Source: Chara braunii
Taxonomy: Eukaryota; Streptophyta; Charophyceae; Charales; Characeae
Assembly (NCBI GenBank): GCA_003427395.1
Contig: BFEA01000717.1
Span: 370,328-399,242 of the forward strand
Length of the DNA stretch: 28,915 bases
Reading direction: 5' to 3'
Of the stretch, positions 9,728 through 19,452 are shown one piece after another. The translations under genes were made by a program, and so were the position numbers. The stretch's first letter is position 1. Each line of letters opens with the position of its first letter. Below the pieces are notes generated by a model. The model saw only the letters and a program-made list of their open reading frames with translations. It did not search any database and had not been told where the DNA came from.

Positions 9728-10223
9728 CCGAACCGGGCCTAGGACGGGGTCACTTCTGGCTTGCACAAGGGAAGGACGCACGAGGAACGGAGAGAAAGGA
9801 AAGGGCGTTGGGCCCTTGACGCAAAGCTTCAGACATCTCAAGCGGTGGCAGTCTCCGAAATTCTGGGAACACCTTGCGTTGGCGGCGATGGAGACCGGCC
9901 TTTTAGGCGGGCTTGGCGTCAAGGAAAAGAGGGTCCCGGCCTAAGGCTTGGAAATGGGCCTTATGGCCTAGAATTTCGGGTCCGGAGCCACCTGTGAGTG
10001 GGGACCACCTAGGGCGAAATAGGCCCGAGACAGGTTCGGGGAGAGCGGCGGTACCAGGGCACTGCAAAAGGCCCGGTTCCCGACAAAAAGGCCCTCCTCG
10101 CTGAAAACTCTTAGAGGGCCCAAACAGGCTTGGGCACAGGCCGGGTACTGGGGCGCTGCAACTTGTTGGCAGCCCCGGAGCACATGAGAGCTGGGGCACA
10201 CTTCGAAAAAGGGCCCGGCAAAG

Positions 10224-10231
10224 TATAAAAG
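10224..10231 (+). promoter_or_regulatory. TATA-like box in tandem unit 2
   Basis: tataaaag matches the plant TATA consensus and lies upstream of the long GC-rich array. If used, transcription would run into the 104-bp repeats. Confidence 0.35.
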
Positions 10232-10294
10232 CCGAACCGGGCCCAAGACGGGGACACTTCTGGCTTGCACAAGGGAAGGACGCACGAGGAACGA

Positions 10295-10619
10295 AGGAGG
10301 AACACGCACGACCACGCACGAGTGCGACACGCACGGGAAGGCCGAAGAACGGAGGAACGCGCAGGGGTGGCTACGCGCGGAAGCGCACAGGCGCACAGCT
10401 TTCGCGTACGGAAGGAGATCGCAGACGAACAGTGCCTGCACTCTCGCACATGTGGGCGTACATCCGCGCACGGATCCGGGCGTAGCACGCATGGGCGCGC
10501 GACAACGTGGAGCCCCGCGTACGAAACCAGGGATAGCACGCACGGCCACGCAACCTCGCTCCGCACTGACGCGCGGGAGATCGGAAGGCAGCGGAAGCCG
10601 CGCGGAGCAGCGCGCACCT
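10295..10619. other. GC-rich, CpG-rich unassigned spacer
   Basis: This is dominated by cgcacg- and gcgcac-type words resembling the array that follows, but without a clean period. No gene is supported. Confidence 0.5.
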
Positions 10620-11430
10620 GCGTGCGATCAGGAACATGACACTTGCGCGCACCGACTCGCGCCACCATGCACTTGGGGGGAACGGGCGTGGAAGTTCACG
10701 TGTGTCAGCATGCGCATCCGCGCACTTGTGCGATCGGGAACGGGACACTCCGCGCGCACCAACTCACGCCACCACGCACCTGGGGGGAACGAGCGTGGAA
10801 GTTCGCGTGCGTCAGCGTGCGCATCCGCGCACTTGTGCGATCGGGAACGGGACACTTCGCGCGCACCGACTCGTGCCACCACGCACCTGGGGGGAACGAG
10901 CGTGGAAGCTCGCGCGGCGTGCGCATCCACGCACTTGTGCGATCGGGAACGGGACACTCCGCACGTTTCAACCAGCGCCACCATGCACTTGGGAAACAGG
11001 CGCGGAAACCGTGCGCATCAGTGCGCGCATCTGCTCACTTGCGGGATCGGACGGGGGAGAGCCTGCGCACAGACGTGTCATCACGCTCTTGGGAAACGGG
11101 CGCGGAAGCCGCGCGCTTCAATGCGCATCTGCTCACTTGCAGGATCGGACGGGGGAGAGCCCGCCCACAGACGCGTCACCATGCTCTTGGGAAACGGGCG
11201 TGGAAGTCGCGCGCGTCAGTGCGCGCATCTGTTCACTTGCAGGATCGGACGGGGGGGAGAGCTCGCGCAAGCCACCACGTGCCCCCGGGCACAAGCGGGA
11301 TACGACGGGAAACCGGCGGAGAAGCTAGTGCGCACCAGCACACTAGCGGATCGGACTGGGGGCTCTGCGGGCGCCAGCGTATGCGACGACGCACTAGCGG
11401 GGTCTGCGCGGGAGCACACTAAGGGCGCGT
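10620..11430 (+). repeat. CpG-rich satellite array, about 104-bp unit, about 8 copies
   Basis: The anchor word gatcgg/gatcagg recurs at 10626, 10732, 10839, 10941, 11045, 11143, 11243 and 11349, giving spacings of 98-107 bp. Each unit also carries a ccacc/catcac...cttggg block and a cgtggaag/cgcggaag block. Unit variants form a gradient: the first four have ggggggaacg or close variants, the later ones gggaaacgggcg. All three plus-strand frames stay open for about 700 to 980 bp. Because the unit length is not a multiple of three, the same repeat is read in different frames. I do not call a protein. Confidence 0.9.
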
Positions 11431-11434
11431 GCTG

Positions 11435-11640
11435 AGGACTCACGGGCGAACAAGAAGCTCACGGGCGCACAAGGAGCGGCCTTGTACAGCTGCCTGGGCA
11501 CGAGGGGTGCACGCAGAGGACTCACAGGCGAACAAGAAGCTCAAAGGCGCACAAGGAGCGGCCTTGTACAGCTGCCTGGGCACTAGGGGCGCACGCTGAG
11601 GACTCACGGGAGCACAAAACGCGGCCTTGCACCGCCGCCG
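11435..11640 (+). repeat. About 82-bp tandem repeat, 2.5 copies
   Basis: Copies begin with ggactcac at 11435, 11519 and 11599, and share gcacaaggagcggccttgta, then cagctgcctgggcac. The third copy is truncated and diverged. Confidence 0.85.
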
Positions 11641-12209
11641 CGACGTTAAGGGCGTGTACTGAGGGGCGCACTGAATGACGCGGTGAAACAGGCCTTTTTG
11701 GGGTACATTCGGGACATCGGTGAAAAGGGCCTTTGAGGACACAGTCGGACTTCAGTGGAACTGGCCTTTATAGGCGCAGTGAGAGCGCACGTCCAAGGGC
11801 GCGCTCGGAGGAACACCCCGAAGAGAGCACCATTGGGGGCGAGTTCACGCGGGCAGCTTCTAGGTGCGGGTCAAACAAAAGCCGGGAGTCTAAGGCGGAT
11901 CGAAAAGGAACAAAGGTACGACGAAAAGGAAGGGACTCTGAAGGACGCAACGTGAATTGGGCCTTTGGGGGGCACAATTCAGAAACGAGATGAGAGGGGA
12001 CATCGGATACTAGGCGGTACGAGAGGACACAAAACGGGGGCGGCACGAGCGGGGGCCCCGGACACTTACCGATTTGATGGGGTGCGCCCAGCGGATGGTG
12101 CGAGCGCTTTGAAGGGCATGACGCCCGGACAGACGATTGAGCAGTCGGAAAGGGCACATCGAAGATCGGGCCTAAGGAAATGTCGTCGTGAACCGGCCCT
12201 TCCAAAGGA
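11641..12209. other. Unassigned GC-rich stretch with diverged minisatellite words
   Basis: Words such as gggcctttngggg and gtacattc at 11690-11780 and 11950-11975 resemble the 29-bp repeat downstream, so this may be an older, irregular part of the same array. Open frames in both strands here show no recognisable domain. Confidence 0.45.
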
Positions 12210-12418
12210 GTACATCCCGAACCGGGCCTTCCGAAGGGGTACATCCCGAGCCGGGCCTTCCGAAGAGGTACATTCCAAATCGGGCCTTCCGAGGAGGTAC
12301 ATTCCGAACCGGGCCTTTCAAAGGGGTACATTCCGAACAGGGTCTTTCGAAGGGGCACATTCTGGACCAAGCTCTCCTAACGGGTACATTCTGATACGGA
12401 CCACCAAACCTGGTACAT
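12210..12418 (+). repeat. 29-bp minisatellite in exact register
   Basis: The word gtacat (one copy gcacat) recurs at 12210, 12239, 12268, 12297, 12326, 12355, 12384 and 12413, always exactly 29 bp apart. The first five units follow gtacattccgaaccgggcc and then ttccgaagg; the last two have drifted. There are no spacers, so this is not a CRISPR-like array. The unit is not a multiple of three, so open frames across it cycle through all three readings. Confidence 0.95.
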
Positions 12419-13460
12419 CTGGAGCCTTTGTGAGGAACGGAAACAACGTTATCGCAAGAAGGAATGGTCATAGTAGACCTTGAGCTTTGGCCTCAATGGG
12501 CGCAGGAAGCGACCTCTGACACGAAGAGCTCTAGCACGGTTCCCTGGGACCGTCGAGCCTGATATCGCCGCCATCCGATTGGGAGGAGGATCAGGCTCAG
12601 AGTGCAGAAGAGATCCGTAGCTACCCAAACCGATTTTTCCCTCCTAGACGAGGGATTCACACCTGAGGCTGGGAACAGTGCAGAGAACCCCATTGTTTTG
12701 GATTGAATGAAAATGCTCGTTTTATTTGTCCCCGACGCTACCTTGTGAGACTTGTGTACATGAGACTCGGGTCAGTCTAAGTCGACTTTTGTACGCTTAA
12801 GGACTAACGTGGGTTGTGCATGTTACAAGAGCCCTGACCAGCCCTCCCATGGGTGGCAGACGCGGCGCGAGGCATAGGGTTTGGTCGGCGTTGTCGAGCG
12901 CATCGGTCCGGCACCGCACCGGGCGGCATGGGACCCTCCCGGCCGCGTCACGCAGACGTTGGTCTAAATCCTCATCGCGAACATACATAGAGCTTCCACA
13001 AGCAGCTCCGGCCGAGTGCGCCAGCCATACCTCCCGCGAGTCCCTACGACAGGATAGGGCCTACGCGAGGCACGACTTTCCTCCACCTTACGGGAGTTGT
13101 CACCTCCCTTCGGTGGGCATATCCCCGCCGAGCTACCAGTCCACAGTACGAAAGCTAATCAGGTGCAATCGCAGAGGTGGACCGCAGAGGGCGTTTCTCG
13201 TTCGTTGTAGCATAGGGGGTACGTGCGGTTCCACGCCTCTATCAGACCCGCACGCGAACCGACGCATTGGGGAGGCTGAAATCCCAAGAGCGACTCGACG
13301 TCGGTCGACTAGGACGTATCCCACTCACCACTCGCACACCACTATAAAGAACATAAAAATAAAAGCACACGCATACACACACCTATACATATATACAGAA
13401 CGACGCTGGACAAAGCAACGCGACAACACTCCTAGTCCCTTAGTAGCCATCCCATAACTT
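12419..13460. other. Unassigned; possible LTR fragment on the minus strand
   Basis: I recognise no gene. The minus strand near 12826 starts TGTAACATGCACAACC, which resembles an LTR start. It is followed, about 90-120 bp on, by ATAAAACGAGCATTTTCATTC (12701-12722), like an LTR transcript end. However, no second LTR, primer site or pol lies next to it. 12840-13320 is CpG-rich and unique in the window. Confidence 0.3.
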
Positions 13461-14672
13461 TCCGATGCGGAAATCAGATAGGCGTCGCGCGCGAGACTTA
13501 GCATAAAACCGCGTGAACGCAGGGCCTACTCATATCGACTCGCAATGCAAGCGTACACAAGCGGTCGCAATGATGGCGTACTATGTAGTACCCATTCTCA
13601 TGCGATCCTCATTAATCTCAAGGGTCGCGTTCGACACTCAAGTGTCGGCTGACACGCGCTTTGAGGGGTTGATCTCTCGACGCTGGACAACCGTAAGGTG
13701 CGGTTGAGAACCACACCCTCTTCTGCACCCTGCGGAGAGTGGGTGGTACACAGGGTCATACCTGTGGTGGCAATCGTCTCTTATTGCCCTGGAGACCAGC
13801 TCCATCATCTAAGGCCTTGAAAAAAGTCAACGGGTTTGACTTCGACGGCTGCCACGGACTACAACGTCCAACTATATAATAAAAAAGCAAAGGGTAAAAA
13901 GGCATCTCCCTTTTATCTCAAAGACATAATCTGTTTAACCCTTACGCGCGGTCACTGTAGGCCGCATAAAACGCTCAAGACATATGTATTCACGTATATA
14001 TGGAGGGTTATTAATATAGGACGATCACTTCTCATAGTCACAGTGGGACTCCTCTCAACCATATATATATATGTATGTGAGCGCAAACAGTCAAATCCAA
14101 AGTCTGAATCACCAAACATACCTGCAATCACATCAAAGATACAACCAAAAGTCCATGCACCACACGGGGTAAACTTCAACCATTCTCTGCACTCACACCC
14201 CTTGCTTTAGCCACACAAACCCCAACCTTAGCGCACCCTTCCAGCAATAAAATACTCAGTACCTTTGTTAAATGACCATTCAATAAAGTCCGGGCAAAAA
14301 CACAATGAAACATTTCAAACCACAGGGCTAAAGCCTTTAGGTTGAGTGGCAAGAGTGGATTGGAGTTGAATCGCAAACCGACGAATCGACAACCGACCTG
14401 TTATCAGTGATAACAGAAAATGATCCTCGTAGGATCAAGCTGAATCTAGCCCAAGTCCTGAATCAATCGATTAAGAAGACCTGAAACACAAGATAGGTCA
14501 ATCCTCAAGCTAAGAATCATAAGTGTATGGAGAATACAGCTCCATAACTCACCCAAAATCCTTCTACAAGTTAAGCCAAGGTCCCCCTCTAAGCCAGTGT
14601 TAAAAGAAAGGCTGGCAGAATCTCCTCTATACAGAGTGGATTTTCAGGATTGTCACCTGTCAAAATATAATC
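13461..14672. other. Unassigned, becoming AT-rich
   Basis: No coding frame, RNA gene or repeat family is recognised. A small hairpin (ggtgcggttgagaaccacacc, stems separated by gag) lies at about 13696-13716. The remainder shows microsatellite-like atatatat near 14060. Confidence 0.4.
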
Positions 14673-14880
14673 TAACTCCTTTAAACTAAGAAAAATTCGG
14701 CAGCGCTTCCCGTAGGAAAAGTGCCTTTCCAAAATTTATATCTGCCTGAATATGAAGGCAGAAAGTCTTCAACTTTCCGAAGTCCAATTTTGTGTAACTC
14801 CTTGAATTTGCAGAAATTTCGGCAGCGCTTCCCGTAGAGAAAGTAACTTACCAAAATTTATACAAGCCCAAGTATAATAA
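14673..14880. repeat. Duplicated 122-bp unit with the CGGCAGCGCTTCCCGTAG motif
   Basis: taactcctt...ttcggcagcgcttcccgtag...ccaaaatttata occurs at 14673-14740 and again at 14795-14862. The two copies are 122 bp apart and about 80% alike by eye. The motif resembles short sequences I associate with plant LTR retrotransposon untranslated regions, but the element is not identified. Confidence 0.65.
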
Positions 14881-15064
14881 GTGATCCCAGAAAATGCGAG
14901 AATTGATCTAAGTAAAATAAAGTTGGCTCAGAAAATGCAGAAATTTGAACTAACTTCTATCGCTCTAGCACGTGGCGAGCCTCTAAAGCAACTACCTGTC
15001 AAACTGAAACTCAGACTGGGTAGTGATCTCACTGAGCCACATGCAAGGCCAAACCACAAAGGTA

Positions 15065-15657
15065 AGTCCCAAGCATGGAACATGTGGCATTAGCCACGCC
15101 AGCCAATGTTACACGTGGCAGCAGCGACATCAACGATAGCGCATGGCAAGAAGACAGGAGCAAGCCGGCCACCATGCTGGACTAGCAGCGCCTCGCCAAG
15201 TCACAATGCCAGGAGCGTCGAGCCAGCATTGAAGTCAACGCGTGGAGTCAGCATCAATGCAAGACAAAATGAATGTCAAAGTCAGGAAGTCAACTCTTAT
15301 GTAGTGTTGACGCGGGGTCTGGACCCCGGATGCTGTATCCCTCGGCCGTCCAGATCTCAATGCGAATGAGGGCTCAGATTAGCCTGAAACCGAATTCCCT
15401 CCGGCCTGGATGTTGTCTGGGTACCTGCGCACAACAAGTGAGTGTATCCAACCCAGGGCCTGGGTGCGGTACCTTTGACTCTACAGTTGACTTTGACTCT
15501 TGAATTTCTTGTGTGTAGTGTTCGGTCACACAACCACACTCGACAGACTCAGGCCTGGGCGTGTCTTGGTCACACAGCCCAGCGTAGTCCTTCTCAGGTC
15601 TGCGTGGCCTGGGGCTGAGCTCTGGGCCCCAGGCTACTTCTGAACAGGGTTATGACA
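15065..15657 (-). repeat. 3' LTR of the larger chromovirus
   Basis: On the minus strand it begins TGTCATAACCC at 15657, just after the chromodomain ORF and a short spacer, the right position for a 3' LTR. It matches 22832-23301 plus 24521-24668 along its length except for small indels and many transitions. Similarity ends at agtccc (15065/22832). I could not find a clean CA end there, so the low boundary is uncertain. A TATA-like word, ACATAAGAG, lies on the minus strand near 15296-15304. Confidence 0.7.
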
Positions 15658-15696
15658 TTTCTGTCGGCCCATTTTCGAGTTCCACCACAGAAATAT

Positions 15697-16815
15697 TTAC
15701 GACCTTAACCCTCGTTCATAAGCAGCGACAATATCAGGAGCAGTTTCAAGTAGTTCTCGTTTACTAAACCATCTGTCCTCAGATGGTGCTTGAGTTTTAA
15801 AACGTACCTTGAACTGCTTTTGAGGTCGTCCACGTCCTCCCGTAGAGAAGTAGCTATGCTCTATAATCCGGTCAACCTCGTATCTGCCATCCATGTCTGG
15901 TGGAATCATAGAGGGTCTGTGTGGAAACTCATTTCCTTCTACGTACGGCAACAATTTGGACGCATGAAAGATAGGATATGTTTTGAGATGAGGGGGAATA
16001 TCAACTTGATAAGATGGTCCCTCTGCATCTCCAATTACCTTGAGAACTTCCCAGGGTTCAAAATAGACAGGTAGCAATTTCTAGGAGACATCTTCTTCTA
16101 GTGAAAACTCTTTAGATTTTACCCAAACCAAATCACCTTCTTTGAATGTAGACGATCGAAGGTGTTTGTTGGCTTGTTCAATCATCCGTAGTTGAGCTTT
16201 CCTTAGATTATCTTTAACTTTCTAAATGTCTTCCTGAAACAAGATTGCATATTCTCGGGTCCTTGGGGGCAGCCTAAGGAACTGATCCCTGTTCAGTACA
16301 TCAATGGAACGTTTAGGCTTCCACCCTTTGTGAAGTGCATTTGGGGTTCGTCCAGTAGACGTGTGGACACTATTGTTATATGCACTTGCAATCTTAAGTA
16401 AGTTCTCGTCCCAATCAATCTGATCGGGTCAAATATACATACGCAAAAGATGATAGCACAGACGGTTCATCTGTTCAGTCTGGCCATTCGTTTCGGGATG
16501 CCTCCCTGACGACATGGTCAGTCGTGTGCCATAAGTTTCCATCATCTTTTGCCATGGCAGACTGGTGAACCTGACATCTCGATCAGACACTGTGGTTTTG
16601 GGAAACCCATACTCAGTAACCCATCGCATCTAGAATTTCTGAATGACAAGTCCAGTACACGCTTCTGCTGGTAAGGGAACAAACATAGCGTATTTAGAGA
16701 AACGATCCACAATTACCATCACTTGACTATTACCATTGTGACTTTTAACCAGACTCATGAAGTCAATTGAGATAGACTCACCTGGTTCGCTTGGTATAGG
16801 TAATGGTTTGAGAAG
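15697..16815 (-). pseudogene. Pol 3' part: integrase core, GPY-like segment and chromodomain, with four in-frame stops
   Basis: This continues the frame of the pol ORF ending at 16816, without any frameshift. The integrase core keeps its catalytic triad: Asp in SIDFMS, Asp in SDRDVRF, and Glu in NGQTEQ. Next come the post-integrase segment (EGDLVWVKSKEFSLEEDVS, PIFHASKL) and a C-terminal chromodomain (YEVDRIIEH, then EDRWFSKREL) that ends at 15697. In chromoviruses this domain guides integration to particular chromatin. Stops interrupt it at 16630-16632, 16429-16431, 16222-16224 and 16081-16083. The TGA at 16429 looks like CGA mutated at a CpG, from the usual Arg-Pro-Asp-Gln context. Confidence 0.88.
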
Positions 16816-19452
16816 TCAAAGGGGATTCTCGTGCGACGACTTGTTTCTCTGACACACTAAACAAGTACGAACATATGTTAGTACATCTTCTTTAAGTCCC
16901 TTCCATTCGAAACGTTCTCTGACTTCAGCATATGTTTTCTTGAAACCAAAGTGACCCTCGGAATCGTGACATTCCCCGATTAATACACTCTTTATCTCTT
17001 CCTTATGAGGAATGCACAGTCTTTGTTCGGTTTGGTCAATCAAGAACAACAATCCATCAGTCATTCTATAGTTGGGTAGTTGGGATGGATCCCGTTCAAG
17101 GATATCCATAATTGGTTTCCACATAAGATCAGTAGCATATCCTTGGCGAATCTGGTCTTTCAGGTCATTCCTAACATCCAAGTAAGAGACGATTGCACCA
17201 AAGAAGTCACTTCGTCTGGACAATGCATCTGCAACCACATTAGACTTTCCTTTGATTGTTTTCAACTCAAAATCAAAAGTATCAATGAATGCAGACCATC
17301 GAACCAACTTATCAGAGAGCCTTGGCTGTGTCTTTATCCACTTCAGGGTAGAGTGGTCTGAGTACACAGTGAAGTGCCTCCCTAACAAGTAGTGCTTCCA
17401 CGTGTTTAGTGCATAGACTAAGACATATAACTCTCTTTCATAGGTGGAGTTGGCAACCTTTTCAGACTGCAGTCGTGCAAACATAAACTCTATGGGCCTA
17501 TAGCCCTTGCTGTCATCTTGTTGTAGAACAGCGCCAATCCCATACTGACTTGCATCAGTAGTGACGATGAAAGGCAAAGACGGGTCAACAATCTTAAGGA
17601 CGGGGTAGTGAGTTAGGGCATACTTCAATTTCCGAAAGGAAGACTCACAATCCTTGTCCCACAACCAGACAATTTCTTTCAATAACAATCTTCGAATTGG
17701 TGCAGCAATCAATGAGAAGTTTATAACAAACTTCCTATAATAACTGGCTAAACCAAGGAAAGATCGCAATTCCGTTATAGACTTAGGTTGTGGCCAATCT
17801 CGAATTGTTGAAATCTTCTTCTCTTCTGGCCTTAGACCTTCTTCGTTCACTATGTGTCCTAAGTATAACACTTCAGTCTTAGCAAACTCAGATTTTTTGG
17901 GATTGATCTTGAAGTTGCCCTTACGCAACTTCCCTAGCACCAGACGAAGGTGCTTCTCATGATCTTCTAGTGTCTTACTGTACACTAAAATATCATCGAG
18001 ATAGACAATAACAAACTTATCCAACCATTGACGAAACAAATCATTCATTGACCTTTGAAAAGTAGCAGGGGCATTCGTTAATCTGAAGGGCATTACCACG
18101 AACTCGTAGTGATCGTACCTAGTTCGGAAAGCGGTCTTATGCTGATCGGTGGGTTCCACCTCAATCTGGTGATACCCAGATTTCAAGTCGATTTTGTTAA
18201 AGTACCTGCAACCCTGTAATTGGTCAAGTAAATCGTCAATGCGAGGAAGCGGCTCAGCATTCTTAATAGTGACGACATTCAACCCTCTGTAGTCTATACA
18301 GAGACGCAACTCACCTTCCTTTTTAGGCACAAATAAGACAGAGCTAGGGCGAATCCATCCTTTCTCTGTTAAGTCCTGCAATTGTTTCCTCAACTCCTCA
18401 AGTTCCCTAGCAGACATTCGATAAATAGGGCCCTTGGGAATCTTACTTCCAGGAATAATTTCAATGGTGTGCTTGATAGCACGTTCAGTTAGTCCTGTCG
18501 GTTCGGAAAACAAATCTTTATACTCGCCAAGGAGTTTTTCGGTCGAAGGAGGATAGGAAGTAGAGGACTCACCTGCTCGTTTTACTAACACCATCATTAC
18601 TTCCTGTTCCAACCTTTTCTTTGAAACCATCGAACGAAACGTTGGGTAACTCATACAGCAGAAAGACAGGCTAGAGTCAGAGTCAGACTTATGAAACAAT
18701 TTGATTGGTTTCAAATCAGACTGTGTGTCTCGCAATTGCACAATCTTCTCTTTGAACTTAATGTCTGGGTTGGCTTCCTCGTGCCAATCCATTCCCAAAA
18801 TCAAGTCAAACGGTAAGTTTTTTTCGATCAGGAAGGATACCTCATGCAAAATCTTCTTACCTTCCTTTGTTTCAAACCAACACTTGACACGATCAACATA
18901 CTGCGAGACAGTGATCGTGCTTTTGTCGGCCAAAACAGACGTTATAGGTTTAGACAGGTTCTTCACCTTCATTCCGAGATGCAACTTGCGGATTGTTTTC
19001 TCGGATATGTAGGATCGCGTAGATCCTGAGTCTAACAGAGCACCTACGCGTGTACGTGCAATTTCTACATCCGCGAGTAGTAGGTCACCCTTAGACTTAG
19101 CTTTCTTAGCCCACAAGCTTCGTAATGCCAGCAACTGGTTCCCAAGCTCGTCAAGGGAGTCATCACACAAGCTTCGTAATGCCAGCAACTGGTTCCCAAG
19201 CTCGTCAAGGGAGTCATCACACAAGCTTCGTAATGCCAGCAACTCGTTACCAAGCTCGTCAAGGGAGTCGTCCAGAGAGATAGAACATAAGACAGGTTCA
19301 GGGTGTTCCGGACGATGGGTCGAAAAAGAACCATCCTCTGCCATGCGAGTCAAAGGGTTGGAAGGGTTAGTAGGCGCCTTACCTTCATCTTTGTCCAAAC
19401 CCTTAGACTCAGTAGGAGCACATGCTACTCCTACTGGCGGCTCGCTTTTGGG
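16816..19452 (-). CDS. Pol: protease, reverse transcriptase, RNase H, integrase zinc domain (Ty3/gypsy)
   Basis: The frame opens directly after a TAA at 19453-19455 and has no nearby ATG; the first conventional alternative start is a TTG at 19398. This fits expression as a -1 frameshift fusion with gag. From that TTG, residues 43-96 are a triple 18-residue repeat, and the aspartic protease motif [10 protein letters not shown] lies at 121-130. RT follows with LCIDYRGLN, the catalytic YLDD at 466-469 (17992-18003) and [11 protein letters not shown]. RNase H has [15 protein letters not shown] and VYSDH. The integrase zinc finger H-x6-H...CLVC ends the frame. Defects are a 6-residue gap where SPxGAP should follow GWIRPSS (18339/18340), Arg for Gly in MPFRLTNAP (18082-18084), and the TGA at 16816-16818 inside integrase. 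The 878-codon frame is otherwise remarkably open. Confidence 0.93.
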   Translation of the reverse strand, partial: PKSEPPVGVACAPTESKGLDKDEGKAPTNPSNPLTRMAEDGSFSTHRPEHPEPVLCSISLDDSLDELGNELLALRSLCDDSLDELGNQLLALRSLCDDSLDELGNQLLALRSLWAKKAKSKGDLLLADVEIARTRVGALLDSGSTRSYISEKTIRKLHLGMKVKNLSKPITSVLADKSTITVSQYVDRVKCWFETKEGKKILHEVSFLIEKNLPFDLILGMDWHEEANPDIKFKEKIVQLRDTQSDLKPIKLFHKSDSDSSLSFCCMSYPTFRSMVSKKRLEQEVMMVLVKRAGESSTSYPPSTEKLLGEYKDLFSEPTGLTERAIKHTIEIIPGSKIPKGPIYRMSARELEELRKQLQDLTEKGWIRPSSVLFVPKKEGELRLCIDYRGLNVVTIKNAEPLPRIDDLLDQLQGCRYFNKIDLKSGYHQIEVEPTDQHKTAFRTRYDHYEFVVMPFRLTNAPATFQRSMNDLFRQWLDKFVIVYLDDILVYSKTLEDHEKHLRLVLGKLRKGNFKINPKKSEFAKTEVLYLGHIVNEEGLRPEEKKISTIRDWPQPKSITELRSFLGLASYYRKFVINFSLIAAPIRRLLLKEIVWLWDKDCESSFRKLKYALTHYPVLKIVDPSLPFIVTTDASQYGIGAVLQQDDSKGYRPIEFMFARLQSEKVANSTYERELYVLVYALNTWKHYLLGRHFTVYSDHSTLKWIKTQPRLSDKLVRWSAFIDTFDFELKTIKGKSNVVADALSRRSDFFGAIVSYLDVRNDLKDQIRQGYATDLMWKPIMDILERDPSQLPNYRMTDGLLFLIDQTEQRLCIPHKEEIKSVLIGECHDSEGHFGFKKTYAEVRERFEWKGLKEDVLTYVRTCLVCQRNKSSHENPL
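19113..19274 (-). repeat. In-frame 54-bp triplication (18-residue repeat) in pol
   Basis: Three head-to-tail copies lie at 19113-19166, 19167-19220 and 19221-19274. They encode [18 protein letters not shown], with small differences (NE for NQ in one copy). The repeat sits between the gag/pol overlap and the protease and keeps the frame. The leucine spacing suggests an amphipathic helix. Confidence 0.95.
19410..19452 (-). promoter_or_regulatory. Candidate -1 programmed ribosomal frameshift signal at the gag/pol overlap
   Basis: On the minus strand the gag frame reads AAC CCA AAA, a canonical X XXY YYZ slippery heptamer (C CCA AAA, 19446-19452). A 9-nt spacer (19437-19445) follows, then a hairpin with an 11-bp stem (CAGTAGGAGTA / TGCTCCTACTG, one G-U pair) and a 5-nt loop (19410-19436). 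The gag UAG (19431-19433) lies inside the stem. The -1 frame has a TAA at 19453-19455 and is open from the slippery site onward, so the whole overlap is just 22 nt. This layout matches known retroviral -1 frameshift sites. Function is inferred. Confidence 0.75.

Larger units (their letters stand above)
9240..10294 (+). repeat. Two tandem copies of a promoter-like GC-rich unit of about 505-550 bp
   Basis: Copy 1 (9240-9788) and copy 2 (9789-10294) share a start (gaaaggaaaggg, then cccttgacgcaa) and an end (ctggcttgcacaagggaagg, then acgcacgagg). Copy 1 has two extra pieces, near 9312-9330 and 9445-9480. Each copy has a TATA-like word close to its 3' end, cataaaag at 9720-9727 and tataaaag at 10224-10231. 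Open frames on the minus strand are by-products of the GC content and duplication; none resembles a known protein. The unit could be a tandem LTR, a spacer promoter repeat or part of an unknown element. Confidence 0.8.

Noticed and set aside
9371-10668. Several long minus-strand open frames (up to about 190 codons)
   Set aside because: They follow the tandem duplication and GC content, recur in both repeat copies and match no known family.
12210-12418. Regular 29-bp repeats reminiscent of a CRISPR array
   Set aside because: Units are contiguous with no spacers, and the context is eukaryotic repeat DNA.
13066-13083. GGAGGAAAGTC on the minus strand, like the RNase P/MRP conserved region I
   Set aside because: No matching conserved region V or credible P4 pairing could be found nearby.
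13216-13232. gtacgtgcggttcc, like the 3' strand of group II intron domain V
   Set aside because: The required GAGC...GAAA part is not present at the right distance upstream.
14320-14400. tRNA-like boxes in ggttgagtggcaagagtgg / gttgaatcgc
   Set aside because: A and B box matches are imperfect and only about 15 bp apart, too close for a tRNA or SINE promoter.
15106-15503. Plus-strand open frames inside the 3' LTR, repeated at 22842-23456
   Set aside because: They are LTR sequence on the antisense strand; similarity between them is explained by LTR identity, not protein conservation.
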